64,000 bases of DNA from Urechis unicinctus (GCA_034190875.2 CM067349.1:9485933-9549932), one strand, 5' to 3'; counted from the stretch's first letter, positions 13,051 to 31,246 are shown. Notes: generated by a model not told the origin, from the letters alone. Program-made: numbers and translations.

Positions 13051-14785
13051 AGCTGTGTATCACTGCGACGGCCACTCAACAATGAGAAGTCAGAGAGCTA
13101 GTCGAGTCCGTTATCAGCATATCTCATAGGCGTACGTGGGTCTCATCCGCCTGTCAATACGGGATCATATAACAGGATCTGGCCTCCACACACCTTCCCG
13201 CCATCTCGACTTGACTGTCGTCTGGTCATACAGCTCACGGAAGTGTGTCGATCATAACCGAACTGTTCCCCAGGAATATCCCCACCGGCGGCAGTTGGAA
13301 CTGCACAGATCGCGGCCTGTTAGTAGGGTTGGCCGCCAGCACCTCTGTGATAGTAGTAATTATCCAACAGTTATGTATTCCAAGCTTTGTTCCAATTAGA
13401 GACTAGGCGCTGACACTTACACTCAGCTAAGACAGCTGTAACGTGCTATCCGTCACAGTCCCGTCTCAGTGCACACGGTTTTACACGGACTTCAAATAGT
13501 GGCGCGCAAGCGCATTCAAGTAGTTGTGTCAATAAGAGGTTGTCTCCTTAAAGTGGTGAGTCCAAAGTGGTGACTGCATGGCTGGTCGGAGCTTCATCCC
13601 CGGGAGGGGTCCCCTCTCTGGCGTGCCAGTTAAGGTGTGATTACACCACAGAATATCTAAGCTGCTTTCATATCGTCATATATTGATTAGTGAATGTAAA
13701 ACATGATCTCGGCTGACCAGATGAATGTGTTCAACTGAGCGTGCTCCCCCAAGTTCTACAACTACTGCCGGACGTGGTAATTTGGCCATTGTTGAGCAGG
13801 ACCGGTGTGAACCAGAAGGAGGGGGATGGGGGGGTTAAGACGTGCGAACCAAAGACGAGAGTACATTGTCGGTCATTGTCCGTTACACCCGGACCACGTC
13901 GGCGACTTGATCAACTGTGACGAGTGCCTGGGAGAAATGATGACGCGGACGAAAGGAGAGGGAGGGGGGAATAGCGTATCAACTTCTCCAACTAATATGG
14001 AAAGTAACCCCACCAAATCCATCCGCCTTAATTGTAGTTAATAGCCATGCCAGTTGGATCCTTGAATATCACTAAGCGTCCATGTAACAACATAAGCTGT
14101 TAAGGCAAACCCCTCTTAACCCTCAATCGATTGGCAAAGACGACAAGACCAAATGAGGTCAGAGGTCACGACCAAGTTCATACATTCCCGCCAGTCCCGC
14201 CTGTGTTGGAAAAGACATGTGGCTCGGTTGATATGAAGACAATGTGTTTCCGTGTTCCCATTACGAGTGTGATGAGGTCGGCGGGCACGTGGGCTGGCTC
14301 GTTAGGAAGTCAAATATCCACTCAGCTTTAACGCACCTGCTATATACAGCACGGTTCTGGCGACTTTTGAGTTCCCGTCTGGTCTCACGAGGGCAATAAA
14401 GGCAATTAAAATTTCTGATCTGTGTACTGATGACCAATATGATATGAACTCGGACACACCCACCGCGACTAACATTGACACCCTCTGGCGCCATTCTCAC
14501 GTCATCTGAATACTAGAGTTGTTATACAGAGTTGTATCTGGGCTCACTTGCAGCTGACGATCTCGGCGCCATACGGGCTGTTTCTTCTCAGGCTGCTTCT
14601 ATAGGCCACAGAGCGCCGGATTCTCTTGCCACTGGCATGGCACTCCGGGCTTATCACTCCGGTAGATACATAGGCGGTTATCTATTAATCTCATTGTGTT
14701 ATGTATTAACCTCCGTGTTCACTTAAGACATATTGTTCAACACTCAACCACATTGCTGACACAGATCTACACATATCTACAACGG
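13051..14785. other. Intergenic, nothing recognised
   Basis: This is the likely upstream region of C1. I see no copy of the 24-bp array element, no repeat and no coding exon that I can support. Confidence 0.5.
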
Positions 14786-15044
14786 ACACAAATCTACAAC
14801 AATACTTACCCACATCTATAACAATACTTACCCACATCTATAACAATACTTACCCTCATCTATAACAATACTTACCCTCATCTATAACAATACTTACCCA
14901 CATCTATAACAATACTTACCCTCATCTATAACAATACTTACCCTCATCTATAACAATACTTACCCTCATCTATAACAATACTTACCCCCATCTATAACAA
15001 TACTTACCCTCATCTATAACAATACTTACCCTCATCTATAACAA
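14786..15044. repeat. 22-bp minisatellite, about 11 copies
   Basis: Unit ACTTACC-C-CATCTATAACAAT with C/T/A variation at one position. Confidence 0.95.
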
Positions 15045-15576
15045 TGATGACCCAAACCTACAAATCTTCTTAGGTTACAATGTTGAATCTCATAGCCATG
15101 TTGATTTATTTAAGTTACAATGCTGTTTTACATTAGGCACAATGCTGAATGACAGATCAATATTGGTTGAATATTTGTGTATGATTATGGTAATGTTTTG
15201 CAAGGGACACTATGTTGCAAAATCAGTTATGGATATATTTACACTGCATTTATTCGTGTCATTATAAAAAGTTATAAATGTAGCTCTATTTGAAGTGACA
15301 GACCACTTTTGTCGCGCTTGTAAACAACGCATCTCGCGGCGAAGGCCAATTAAGGAGTGGTCGGTTTGGCTGCATAGGAGATGGATGTGGAAATAAATGT
15401 ACTCACATAGAAAGACCATCGTCCAATGGCTAATGTGGTGTGGGGTCAGGCGACCGTGATCGTACCGGGATTGGTCGCTGGGTGGTGCGGGTGGTGTGGG
15501 TGGTTGGCTGGTGAGCGTCTATTCTAGCGGCGAATGGTTCATCATATGAGCCATTATTGAATGGATCCCTTATAAC

Positions 15577-15700
15577 GAAGGCCAGGTTGTGATATATATC
15601 CGTTATAACGAGGGGCATATTGTGATAGATATCCGTTATAACGAGGGGTATGTTGTGATAGATATCCGTTATAACGAGGGGCATGTTGTGATAGATATCC
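15577..15700. repeat. 33-bp tandem repeat, about 4 copies
   Basis: Unit contains GATATCCGTTATAACGAGG followed by GTTGTGATA. The preceding 15045-15576 is unremarkable. Confidence 0.9.
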
Positions 15701-15956
15701 TTCTATTTATTATCTTCTTTCCAATTTTGTTGCTAAAATGACTCGATCGCAATATTTCATAGCATTGGGAACACAAAATCATCAAGATTGTATAATTTTT
15801 ATGCTTTGAAAACAGCCTCTGAACTTTGTTACCAAGACATGCAAACGGGTGACCACCGGGTCAAGTAACTACGTATGCGCGATTTCATCATTTTTGGGTA
15901 TTATCGCTCAAACTCCGCCCATTTTCGGTGAGGACATGTGCGTGTATGTGTGTGTG

Positions 15957-15978
15957 TTGGGGGGGGGGGGGGGGGGGG
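15957..15978. repeat. Poly-G tract
   Basis: A run of about 20 G preceded by a GTGT stretch. A shorter G run lies near 1203-1215. Confidence 0.9.
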
Positions 15979-16013
15979 TTCGATTCTTGGACACGTTTCC
16001 ATCCGAATCATTC

Positions 16014-16280
16014 TCAGTAGCGAGGATGGCCGTACCTCCCCTCAGTAGAGAGGATGGCCGTACCTCCCCTCATTAGCGAGGATCACCGTACCTCCCCTCA
16101 GTAGCGAGCATGGCCGTACCTCCCCTCAGTAGCGAGGATGGCCGTACCTCGCCTCAGTAGCGAGGATGGCCGTACCTCCCCTCAGTAGCGAGGATCACCG
16201 TACCTCCCCTCATTAGCGAGGATCACCGTACCTCCCCTCAGTAGCGAGGATGGCCGTACCTCCCCTCAGTAGAGAGGATG
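16014..16280. repeat. 28-bp minisatellite, about 10 copies
   Basis: Unit CAGTAGCGAGGATGGC plus CGTACCTCCCCT, with alternating ATGGCC and ATCACC variants. Confidence 0.95.
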
Positions 16281-17221
16281 TCCCCTCTCCAAATGAATGT
16301 ATCTGGCGGAACTAACGCCGGGCACGCAACGGGAAGTGCATCCGAATATCACTCGGTGGTGATCACATGTTGACGTCATGGCAGGGTGTCACGAGGCCAT
16401 TGTCCGGTCACGAGTGGTAGTATCAGTGTTATAGGTCACACTATGTGCCAGCCTCCCACCTGCATTACACTGCCCAGTTACAGCTGATATCGTACAACAT
16501 GATAGTAGGTCAGTGTATGCTTCATAACATCGTGGGTGGTGGTTGTGAAAGCTTTGATGACCGTAACCGTTTATGCGGGGCCATCGAGTCGTCCACACCC
16601 CGCAGATAACCAGACAACCTGGTGGTTCCACGTAACACCGCCCCGCTTACAGTACACCTGCTAATAACAATATCCCGACTTATTATAAGCCAGACGAGCA
16701 GTCTGTCGATGTGTGCATGTAAATAAACCCGCCTGTTTCTGGCAACCACTTGCTTTATACAGCTGTATATTACACAACCGTAGTTGTAACAGGGCGAGTT
16801 CGGTGGCCATCTGACTTGTGCCTTGTTGTAACACGACGCATATTGAAGGAATTTCTCCGCCTGCGCAGCATTTTACGGTTTTTTCCATGTGGCCATATTC
16901 CCGTATCAGCTCTTCCTTCATATCTGTCATTCCGAAATCATATCGCGCCGAGACACCAGCGTGTTGTTTCTGGGCTCATGTTGCTATGGGAGCACAATGG
17001 CTTGCTGCAGGCTGGTTGTTTAACAGCATACCCGCTGTACTGCGCTGTGTCGAATCAGTCTTAAGAGAACATTGTTCGGTGAATATCCTTCCAAATGAAA
17101 CAGTGTTTGGTCGTTAAAAGATACCATTAAGGGACACATCTTTTTGGCCACGTGACAATTACCCTGCTGCGCCTAACCCTACTTTGGTTTGGACCTACCA
17201 TAGCTCAGTATTATTCATCGT
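16281..17221. other. Intergenic, nothing recognised
   Basis: Unique sequence. Open frames here overlap on both strands and resemble no known family. Confidence 0.5.
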
Positions 17222-17294
17222 GGGGGATTAGCTCAAATGGTAGAGCGCTCGCTTAGCATGTGAGAGGTACCGGGATCGATACCCGGATTCTCCA
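17222..17294 (+). tRNA. tRNA-Ala (AGC)
   Basis: A 73-nt cloverleaf without an intron. The acceptor stem GGGGGAT pairs with ATTCTCC and includes the G3:U70 pair that marks alanine tRNA. The anticodon loop TTAGCAT gives anticodon AGC. The T arm is CCGGG-ATCGATA-CCCGG and the discriminator base is A. A T-run suited to Pol III termination follows at about 17300-17306. It is the only recognised plus-strand gene in the window. Confidence 0.95.
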
Positions 17295-17306
17295 AAATAT
17301 TTTTTT

Positions 17307-18296
17307 CGGGCGCACTCGACACAACGCTCTTGTTTTATCCATGCAGGCATATCATATATACCTTGAATACTCTGTACACCTCATAGGCGAGGAATTTCAG
17401 TTATTCTGACGTAAAACTCAATTTTCATACTATCCCCCAAAAAGACCTTAAAGCTTGGCAACTAGCTATTGCAAACCAAGTACGGGAGCTGCTGCTGCAC
17501 TCCCATCATTGTAATAAAACCTGACGTTGGTCTGTTGGGATATTGACAACGGCTGTAATCGCGTATTAGATGTGTTTTCAACCGTTCGCTGCAGTTTCGT
17601 GTGATTGCCTCTGTGCGTAGCCAGCGACCCTTGTTTTTCATGATAAATTCGGCGCCATATTATCAAGTTGTCAGTCGAAGTAGTTGCACCGAGCCAGGCC
17701 GCTTTCACATATTGGTAAAAACACACCTATGTTGGTCGTTTGGCTAAGCATGGTGGCATATTCTTGTGCCATTCAACATAAGATTCGCGGACCATGGCGC
17801 AAATTACAAGGCAACTTCCCGAACTAATTTCGGCGTGCGTTATTAATGTCAGTCATATTAACATGGGTGACCATTCAAAAATGACCGGTAATTATCCACC
17901 GGGAGTTCGAGTGGCGTATCCGATAATGCGATGTATAAACCGACCTCACGCCTCCGCATAACACCATTAACGACAGCACTTGTGACGTGTATCACTTCAC
18001 CCATGTTGCAGCTAACCGCTACAATAATCCATTATTCACCCGCAATCTCTCCATCTTTGAGTGTGTGCACGTTCATTCCCTTAGGCGGTACCACGTGACG
18101 GTACCACGTGACGATATTCACTTCTCTTCGGCAACCATGGGAGTCAAAGCGTAATTGTAAGGAAGAAATAATATGTATAATATATAGCCATGAACTTAAC
18201 AAAGCAGAACATTTGTGATACTTGTTGGCAAGAAACAATTTATAGTAGTTTGTAACTACTGTAGTAGAACAGTCGATATCTGAGAGTGAAAAGATA
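17307..18296. other. Intergenic, nothing recognised
   Basis: Unique sequence between the tRNA gene and the 43-bp repeat. Confidence 0.5.
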
Positions 18297-18575
18297 TCGG
18301 ACAGAAATAATGTCACACCTTTGAGAAAGTGACAAGTTATGGGACAGAAATAATGTCACACCTTTGAGAGAGTGACAAGATATAGGACAGAAATAATGTC
18401 ACACCTTTGAGAAAGTGACAAGTTATGGGACAGAAATAATGTCACACCTTTAAGAGAGTGACAAGATATAGGACAGAAATAATGTCACACCATTGAGAGA
18501 GTGACAAGTTATGGGACAGAAATAATTTCATACCTTTGAGAGAGTGACAAGATAAAGGACAGAAATAATATCACA
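18297..18575. repeat. 43-bp minisatellite, 6-7 copies
   Basis: Unit contains GACAGAAATAATGTCACACC and GAGAGTGACAAG. It lies 0.9 kb beyond the C2 stop codon. The remaining 18576-19474, likely C2 3' UTR, shows nothing else. Confidence 0.92.
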
Positions 18576-19474
18576 CCTTTGCAGAGGATAAAGTTTTTAT
18601 ATACATGAACATACAATGAAGCAACATATGTGGATGTAGAAAAACTACAAAATCAGTTGGATTCAAGAATTGTAAAGGGTTGCTTGCACTGGCAGCTGAA
18701 CATTTATACAAGACTGTGGATTGTGAAACCTTTATAAACACACAGACAAAAAGGGACTGTTTCCAACAGGTTTAAATACACTCATAGCTACATAAACGGA
18801 CTCATAAAAAATCTGTATATTTACATGCCAGACATTTGCTGCAATGAAATCAGACATTGACTAGATTGACAGAGATATGGTAGCCACACACCCTATAACA
18901 TACATCAGGACATACACGGCTACACTCTTAATGGTTAATCGATGCATAGACAGAAACACATTTCCTGCTACATCTGGGGACCAAACCCCGCCATGAAAAG
19001 TACACATGAATACACATACTCTCACACAATGATAATGCAACACCATGTCATATACAAACAAAGGGTTGGAATAAGCTACATTTTGTTTGATCAGTAAAGA
19101 GATTCTTTGGGACATTGCCCCTTAACAAAGGGCTAAATAAACTACAGAATGGGTACACAGCAACAATTTGCATGACAAATATTTCATCTGCAAATAATAA
19201 ATATCTTGGTTTGTATAGTTAAAATAATCCACACCGCTGTTGACCTAGTATAGGCAGTGTATTTTCCGGCGCATGCGTGATGGTTGCCATGGGAGGGTAG
19301 GAGTATGGGTGGTAAGTATCATAAATAGAATCATTAGTGACACATGCATCCAGCTATTACATGTATCATGAACAGACCTCCCATGTAGACAATGGTGAAG
19401 GCGATCACGTTTAGTTATACTACGCGAGCGACCACACATCAGACGCATCAAGGCATGTGACAGCTCCCCCAAGC

Positions 19475-22745
<3,271 letters not shown>

Positions 22746-24165
22746 CTGAAATACAGAGAGTTATAGCGGTGATAGCGCCGTGATAATGCACCTAGCGAGA
22801 AATCGAAATATAGCAATTTATCTCAATTCTAGGTTTCATACAATATTGTTAATTTTGTTACAAATGAACGACTGAATGAATGACAGGACGAAATGAATGA
22901 CTGGAATGAATGAATGATTAATTGACGAAATGAATGAGTAGGCTACACGAAATAAAGACGATGAAATGAAACGAGAACTAGGCATGCGCAGTGAGAAGCC
23001 GTCACATTTATGATGCAATTACAAATTTGGATGGGCGAGTGTATGGTGGATTCATTCACAGACGGATGCGCCATTGAACTCAACCTACGTCATCATAACA
23101 GCCACCCAATGACCTTATTGCGATAACAAGCACTACATATGACGTCATTTTGAAGGATAGCGAATAAGAAGTGTTTTAGTGTGTTAGTTGAATCCGATGA
23201 ACTGAGTACATACCTGTATATGGCGTGCATACCGTAATTAACTGGCATGTTTATGGAAACTAACAACGGGTGTGTTTGGAAGAGTGTACACAACATATAC
23301 AAACAATATATGGTTTATTGTCAGCCATTTTTGATTTTTCAAAATACAAAATACAAACCCACACGAGTTAGTATCACCATGATATATATCGCTGATTCAG
23401 CATATACTGGTTCAACAAGCAGCATTTCTATCAACTTAGTATAAACTAATACTTGTCGCAGAGATCATTAATACACGAACACATAGTACACAAAGCTAAA
23501 CATTACAACACAGGTGGTGAGATACAAAATGACTTTTGTTCGCAGAGCATCATGGCAAGGCTTCCTTTAGCATAGATGTATTGCAATAAACTAGCATACA
23601 ATATATAGTGTGCAGGCAGGAAGATTCTTCCGGAGTCAGTAAGCGATAGATCATAAGCCAGATGATGCCAGTTAGGAGCAAATATTGGTTCAGATGACAT
23701 TTAGGGGTAAAGCTTTGTCCAGATGACGCCAGCTTGGGGTAAAGCTTTGTGGAGATAACGCCACCTTGCGGTATATCATTGACCAGATAACGGCAGTTGA
23801 GTGTAAAGCTTTGTCCAGGTGACGCCAGTATAATACTTGATGCATGGGAACACTCTGTCTTCCTGACAAACATCAGTAAGCTATCCAGGTAACACGCCTG
23901 GTATTTCGAGCTAATGGCATATTGCCGCGGACGAAGGAAACCCACTGCTTACGGTCACTAGTTGACACTATTATCAGGTAGCTCATCCTTAAAGCAGTCA
24001 CCCTGACTCGGCTTATCATATCGGCCAGACGAAGGTCCAAAACACAGGAATACTCTAATGAAAAACAGCTCCGACTGGCAATCATGTTACGCGGATATAA
24101 TAGTAAGCTGTGACGTCACGTGGGCCGGCCCGCTGGTGGTCTCACTGACCCAGTGGTGAGACGCT
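22746..24165. other. Spacer between C2 and C3; no lectin or signal-peptide exon
   Basis: It holds a (TTCA)n-rich tract at about 22860-22935 (gene strand sense), a few short tandem segments near 23690-23830 and an AATAAA (minus strand, plus 23314-23319) that may serve the C3 3' UTR. I looked for phase 1 lectin exons and for the 24-bp element and found neither. Confidence 0.6.
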
Positions 24166-26297
<2,132 letters not shown>

Positions 26298-26757
26298 CTG
26301 AAAGCAACACCGTGATTTGATGTCAACACAAACAAAAAGCAAGAAGCCAACTGAAGATAAAGTGGAGCTAAAACATATATTGACCATGCATCGATACTTG
26401 TTATAACTTAATATGAAAAAATGTGATTGAAAAGTACTTTATACTGAAGCATAGTATAGGTTGCACAGATTACACGAAGATGAGAATGGATGATGCATGA
26501 ATGAAAAATGAATGAATGAAAAATGAATGAAGGGGTTCGGGGGAACTAAAAATATCAACGTCAGACGAGCAGTTCGGTTTAGGGAATCGCCTTCAGACTT
26601 AACATATCGCCAGAAGAAGAAAGTGGCATGCTTTAGGAAACCGGCAGACAATGTGCGCAGAAAGACTACAACATTGTGTGCTGGCATACAGCAGGAGTGA
26701 CAACAATTACCGTGACAACATCAACAATGGACCACAATCGTTGCCTGGACACTTCAG
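26298..26757. other. Intron between U1 and the C3 CUB exon
   Basis: Contains the AATGAATGAA tract near 26490-26540 and otherwise nothing recognised. Confidence 0.5.
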
Positions 26758-27039
26758 CTCCGAGGCAACTGCACGACATTTCAAAATATCCCTTTATTAT
26801 CCGCAAATATAAATTGGAGTTTTCAAACTCAGCATTTGGAATGAGTCTTTCACATCGTATGGTTCCACCACACAAACAATCGGTAGGTCCCAGTATATCA
26901 CTATCACAAACAGGCGAGCTGACATCCTGGTGAAAACATTTACTGTTCGCCATCCTGCCATTATGACCATGGTGCGGAAACGGCACTCTGTTAGCTAGGC
27001 ATCGTGCCAGAAACTCCTCCCTCTGGCAAACGACGGCAT
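26758..27039 (-). pseudogene. U1: divergent lectin exon with no usable donor
   Basis: The frame enters correctly after TTGTGCAG in phase 1 (D-A-V-V-C-Q-R-E-E-F) and keeps many SUEL positions (N-S-K-C, C-D-S-D-I-L-G, C-L-C-G-G, I-P-N-A-E-F, Y-F-E-M-S-C). At the conserved exon end, where other units have G|GT, it reads G|CTGAAG, so the donor is lost; the frame runs on to a stop near 26666. No signal-peptide exon or 24-bp element was found between 27040 and 27900. Probably a relic, although use of another donor cannot be ruled out. Confidence 0.65.
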
Positions 27040-27941
27040 CTGCACAAGGCATATATAATTCTAACTCTCTGCTTCTCAATCTGTCACAAAGACCATAAAG
27101 AAAGGTGAGACCGGTCCTATCTGTACATACAAACACATATGTACATTCCAAATCCGCACAAGCTAAACATTATCACAATACAACTGATTTCACCGATTGT
27201 CTCTGCCGAATTTGTGGTCACCTTTCTGACATGCATCTTATCACATCACAAGGCTTGGTCGAACATTCTCACGAAAACATGTATAACTAAGATTGCACTG
27301 TAAAGAGGAATTATCTTTTTAACATGCTTACATTTAGATATTGAATGCCAAATACGAGCAATTCTTACCCATCAATTTTCCGGCAAAAACTTGCAAAATC
27401 GCCCACGGGCACTGTGGTTAGCTTCCGGTAGTAACGAGTCCAAACAGCGCGAGTAAACCGACCAGAACAATAGCCAACCAAGGTATTTATTGATCAGAGA
27501 CACAACATCGCACTGTTTGTGTAGAAAATACTGGCATACAATGGCATTAAGGCATTAAGTGATAGATTTCATGAACATAGGAACACTTTAATCACAATTT
27601 GATACATAAAACAGTGACGAGTTATGCCTTACACAACTGCACAATTTACAAACCAAAAAAATCAAAGAAAAAAACATTCATAAAATCACGTGGCGCTTAC
27701 AGTTGATGGTGATGGGTCATGTAACAGATGATATGATTGGATGATAACGATAGGTGCCTGGGAGGTGACAAGTGAGAATGGATGTGGAGGTAATGGGTGA
27801 CAAATGATGCTCAATTGGACAGCAATATGAAAACCATGGTGTAATAGGAAATGGTTAGAGAATGATCGATGTGTGTTCGACGTGGAATGAGAGGGGAGAG
27901 TGCAAAGCCGCACGGGTGGTTATAGTCAAAATGACTTCTAC

Positions 27942-28463
27942 CTGGTAAGCAGGAATATCGCGCCTGTAAATAACCCTTTACTCGCTTGAAACATGGCTTC
28001 GTATTGTCTAACTCGGCGTTCGGGAGCGATATGGAGCACTGCTGTAAACCTGAGCATGTACTGTCTGTTATATTCCGGACGTCGCTGACACAGTCTGATA
28101 CAAGAATACCGTCCTCAAAACACGAATTAGCGCCCATCAGTCCGTAGCGGGTCTCCTCTATGTTCACAACATACCGGGCAGGACAGTGGGCAGTAAAGCT
28201 CCGCCATTGACACACCTCGTGAAGGATACCTAGTCAAGGAAGCAATCCTGATTACATAACTATGTCAGATCGACCAACAATACCTACTTCTCTACCAACT
28301 GAATATTCTTCTTAATCACCAATTAGCTAATTTGAAAATTCACGATGACAACATCTCTATTATTAAACAAACCCATGGCCTGTCTCGCTCCTAGCGCCGA
28401 GTGCGGTATAAGCCATGTGTGCCACAGCACACACCAGAATACTCCTCTCCTTGAAGAAGCCAT
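27942..28463 (-). CDS. U2: variable lectin unit
   Basis: Exon 1 28373-28463 (ATG at 28463, 30 codons plus a phase 1 G, start M-A-S-S-R-R-G-V, end A-R-Q-A-M-G). Exon 2 27942-28229, 288 nt, all eight cysteines, Y-G-L-M-G-A-N in place of the usual Y-G-R. The first intact unit upstream of C3. Exon 1 lacks the G-Y-H tail of distal units, and its donor GGTTTGT is weaker than most, so exon 1 is less certain than exon 2. Confidence 0.78.
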
Positions 28464-28662
28464 TGTCTGATATCCTCACAAATATAGTAAGCTTATCCAA
28501 GTCTAGAAGCACCGCCGATCAACGTGTTTATACTGACATCAAAGGACATAGATGTTGAGTGGAGCACGCGCTAACACACTAATCTACCATCTCTCTTCAA
28601 CTCGCAATGAAGAAATGAAGACAACCAAATCTCGTCTTTGTAACACCTTAACTTCACAAACT

Positions 28663-28686
28663 GCACTGTGTAATCGAATTGTTAAC
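28663..28686 (-). promoter_or_regulatory. 24-bp array element, U2
   Basis: GCACTGTG-N10-GTTAAC on the plus strand, 200 bp 5' of the U2 ATG, the largest spacing in the array. Confidence 0.75.
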
Positions 28687-28937
28687 TTGAACACCGGTCT
28701 ACGACCACATCCTGATCCAAACGATTGTAACAGTCATGTATCGGGACATCAGCGCCTTATTGAATGCGGTTCTAATCCTCGAATTCTACCATTAGACACA
28801 CAAACATAACAATATACCATACATAACGACGCGATGGTAAATGCGACGTAACATACGACATGACTTTCAGCCAAAAGACCCTAATTACGGAACAAGGTGA
28901 AGGTACCGCGAGACATATATAACAAGGGAATAGTGCA

Positions 28938-29197
28938 CCCCAATCACTGCCCGTAACACAGCGACCTAACGCTGTCAGACCACCGCCCGTAACACAGCGA
29001 CCTAACGCTGTCAGACCACCGCCCGCAACACAGCGACCTAACGCTGTCAGACCACCGCCCGTAACACAGCGACCTAACGCTGTCAGACCACCGCCCGTAA
29101 CACAGCGACCTAACGCTGTCAGACCACCGCCCGTAACACAGCGACCTAACGCTGTCAGATCACCGCCCGTAACACAGCGACCTAACGCTGTCAGATC
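28938..29197. repeat. 36-bp minisatellite with inverted arms, 7 copies
   Basis: Each unit contains ACAGCG-ACCTAA-CGCTGT, a 6-bp inverted repeat around a 6-nt loop. It lies between the U3 donor and the U2 promoter element. Confidence 0.93.
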
Positions 29198-29293
29198 AGC
29201 CTGGCTTCGTGACAATAAAATATAAACAGTCCCCTTTAAGTAAAAGTACCACTGAATCAGCACACCTCGACATTGGTCAGGACTATAATTTAC

Positions 29294-29663
29294 CTGTCAC
29301 ACAGAGGTAATCAACTTCCAGATATCCTTGTAACCCCTCGAGACATGGTTGATTGGAAACCAGGTGTTCATTGGGTACAGGTATATCACACTGTGCTAGT
29401 CCCGAACAGAGGCTGTCACCAACACCCATGACGTCACCACCACACTTCAATGGGTCGTTACCATCCCGTTCAAAACACGCGTTGACACCTCGCCGACCAA
29501 ACATGGCTGCTGTCAACATGACCACACGAGCGCCTCCACAGCGCGGACTGAACCTCTGAAAGGGACACACCTGCTCAGGTAGTCCTGATGAGACCGTACA
29601 TAGTACGATGATCATCACCACGGTGCCATGTACCCAACAGGTGCCCGCTCTGATCGGGGTCAT
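29294..29663 (-). CDS. U3: lectin unit with signal peptide and lectin in one exon
   Basis: A single 370-nt open exon from ATG 29663 to a phase 1 donor (ACAG|GTAAAT). The first 27 codons give a signal peptide (M-T-P-I-R-A-G start, hydrophobic V-V-M-I-I-V-L core) running straight into L-P-E-Q-V-C-P-F. No intron separates the two, unlike all other units. The lectin domain has eight cysteines and F-G-R-R-G-V-N. The ATG lies 129 bp from the promoter element, the usual distance. Another in-frame ATG at 29747 is possible but sits too close to the element. Confidence 0.82.
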
Positions 29664-29791
29664 TATCACAGACTTGTCTCGCGCTGGGAACACGTATGTC
29701 AGCCCTTTACCACCAAATACCAGAGTGGCACAGCAGAGAGGAGACAAGCTAACGCCATCAGCAAGATTGCAAGATAATCAACTAGAAACTG

Positions 29792-29815
29792 GCACTGTGA
29801 ATAAGAACTGTTAAC
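29792..29815 (-). promoter_or_regulatory. 24-bp array element, U3
   Basis: GCACTGTG-N10-GTTAAC, perfect, 129 bp 5' of the U3 ATG. Confidence 0.78.
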
Positions 29816-30153
29816 TTTTACTCAAAGATTACACACCCACCACCAGCCAATGGACCATCAGAGCTCGTATATCACTACACAGGATGATCATAAATTAAAA
29901 ATAAGTATCGATGATCGATGTACGTGAATCATTATTATCGAAATAACTACTTGATAAAGCCTACATGCTGAGTTTACTCAACTGTGCAATACGTTGGCGA
30001 TTCTCGGAAATAGAGATTTGTGGATCGCGCGAAGCAGCTGGCCAGTTGTGAGTCGATGATATTGTTTGTGAGTCAAGTGACACGGACATCAGCGTACAAA
30101 ACAACGACCACTGTATCTGTATTGGATTTGTATCCCCGTAACAACCTGCTCAC

Positions 30154-30640
30154 CTTGTATACAGGTATAGGCCGCCTCTAGATAAGATCCTTGACCCTTT
30201 AAGCACTCCCTACTATTAAGTATATCCGTGGTAGGTACAGTTATAACACACTGCTGTAGCCCAGAGCAGTCACGGTCCATCAGACCTATGACGTCACTAG
30301 CACACAGTGACACTCCACCCGAACTCCGTTCAAAACATCTATTGTCGCCCATGTTGCCATACACGGCCTGCTGTACAGAGACCACGAGACCGGAAGCACA
30401 TCTGGCCCGGAATTCCTCTAATAAACACACCTGGTGAAGCTCTCCTGCAATGACAACGATCATCATACCTCAGACTGGAGCATTTAATAATATCCGATAT
30501 TCGACTCTCTATGTGATGCCAAACATCTACTGCGAGCTATGCGGATAGACTAACGAACCTGGGGATTGTAGAGCACTAGCAGTTCGTATATCCTTGAGAA
30601 TCAGGCTTAACGACATCCCTATATACCACACACGAATCAT
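30154..30640 (-). CDS. U4: variable lectin unit
   Basis: Exon 1 30559-30640 (ATG 30640, 27 codons; a second in-frame ATG at 30616; end A-L-Q-S-P-G). Exon 2 30154-30444, 291 nt, eight cysteines, Y-G-N-M-G-D-N, start G-E-L-H-Q-V-C. Acceptor TTGCAG and donor GTGAGC are both strong. Confidence 0.82.
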
Positions 30641-30783
30641 AGCGGGTTCCTGGATCTCGCTTCATCGACGACACACGGACTGACTAACATCTGACAGACC
30701 CTCACCTAGTCATGAAGCTACGAACCTAACGCTTACTAGGTATGATAGGAAAGCCATATGATTAGCGTCACGAACGACTTCGC

Positions 30784-30807
30784 GCACTGTACACGAAAAG
30801 TGTTAAC
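30784..30807 (-). promoter_or_regulatory. 24-bp array element, U4
   Basis: GCACTGTA-N10-GTTAAC (one change in the left box), 144 bp 5' of the ATG. Confidence 0.75.
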
Positions 30808-30947
30808 TGTAACATATGGAGTCGATGGGACTATGCGACTATGGTAGAGATAACTGGGTCAAAGAAAGCTGTAATCATGGAAGAGCGGATGATAACAGAA
30901 GAAGCAGATGGGAAAAATAACGCGGTTACTCGACGAGAACTATAGTG

Positions 30948-31215
30948 AATAGACCATGGTAATGAGGATGACATACTGGCCGCCTACAGACGTAGTGTAA
31001 TGCTGAATAGACCATGGTCTACAGACGTAGTGTAATGCTGAATAGACCATGATAATGAGGATGACATACTGGCCGCCTACAGACGTAGTGTAATGCTGAA
31101 TAGACCATGATAATGAGGATGACATACTGGCCGTCTACAGACGTAGTGTAATGCTGAATAGACCATGGTAATGAGGATGACATACTGGCCGCCTACAGAC
31201 GCAGTGTAATGCTGA
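30948..31215. repeat. 58-bp minisatellite, about 5 copies
   Basis: Unit with GTAGTGTAATGCTGAATAGA and AGGATGACATACTGGCCGCC, immediately downstream (gene sense) of the U5 donor. It is the last sizeable minisatellite going right; none occurs from 31.2 kb to the window end. Confidence 0.93.
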
Positions 31216-31246
31216 GGCTGACGACGCATCAAGCTGAGAATCCTAC

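Noticed and set aside
27412..27435. GCACTGTG near 27412 as a promoter element for U1
   Set aside because: The right-hand GTTAAC box is absent and no signal-peptide exon with a phase 1 donor follows.
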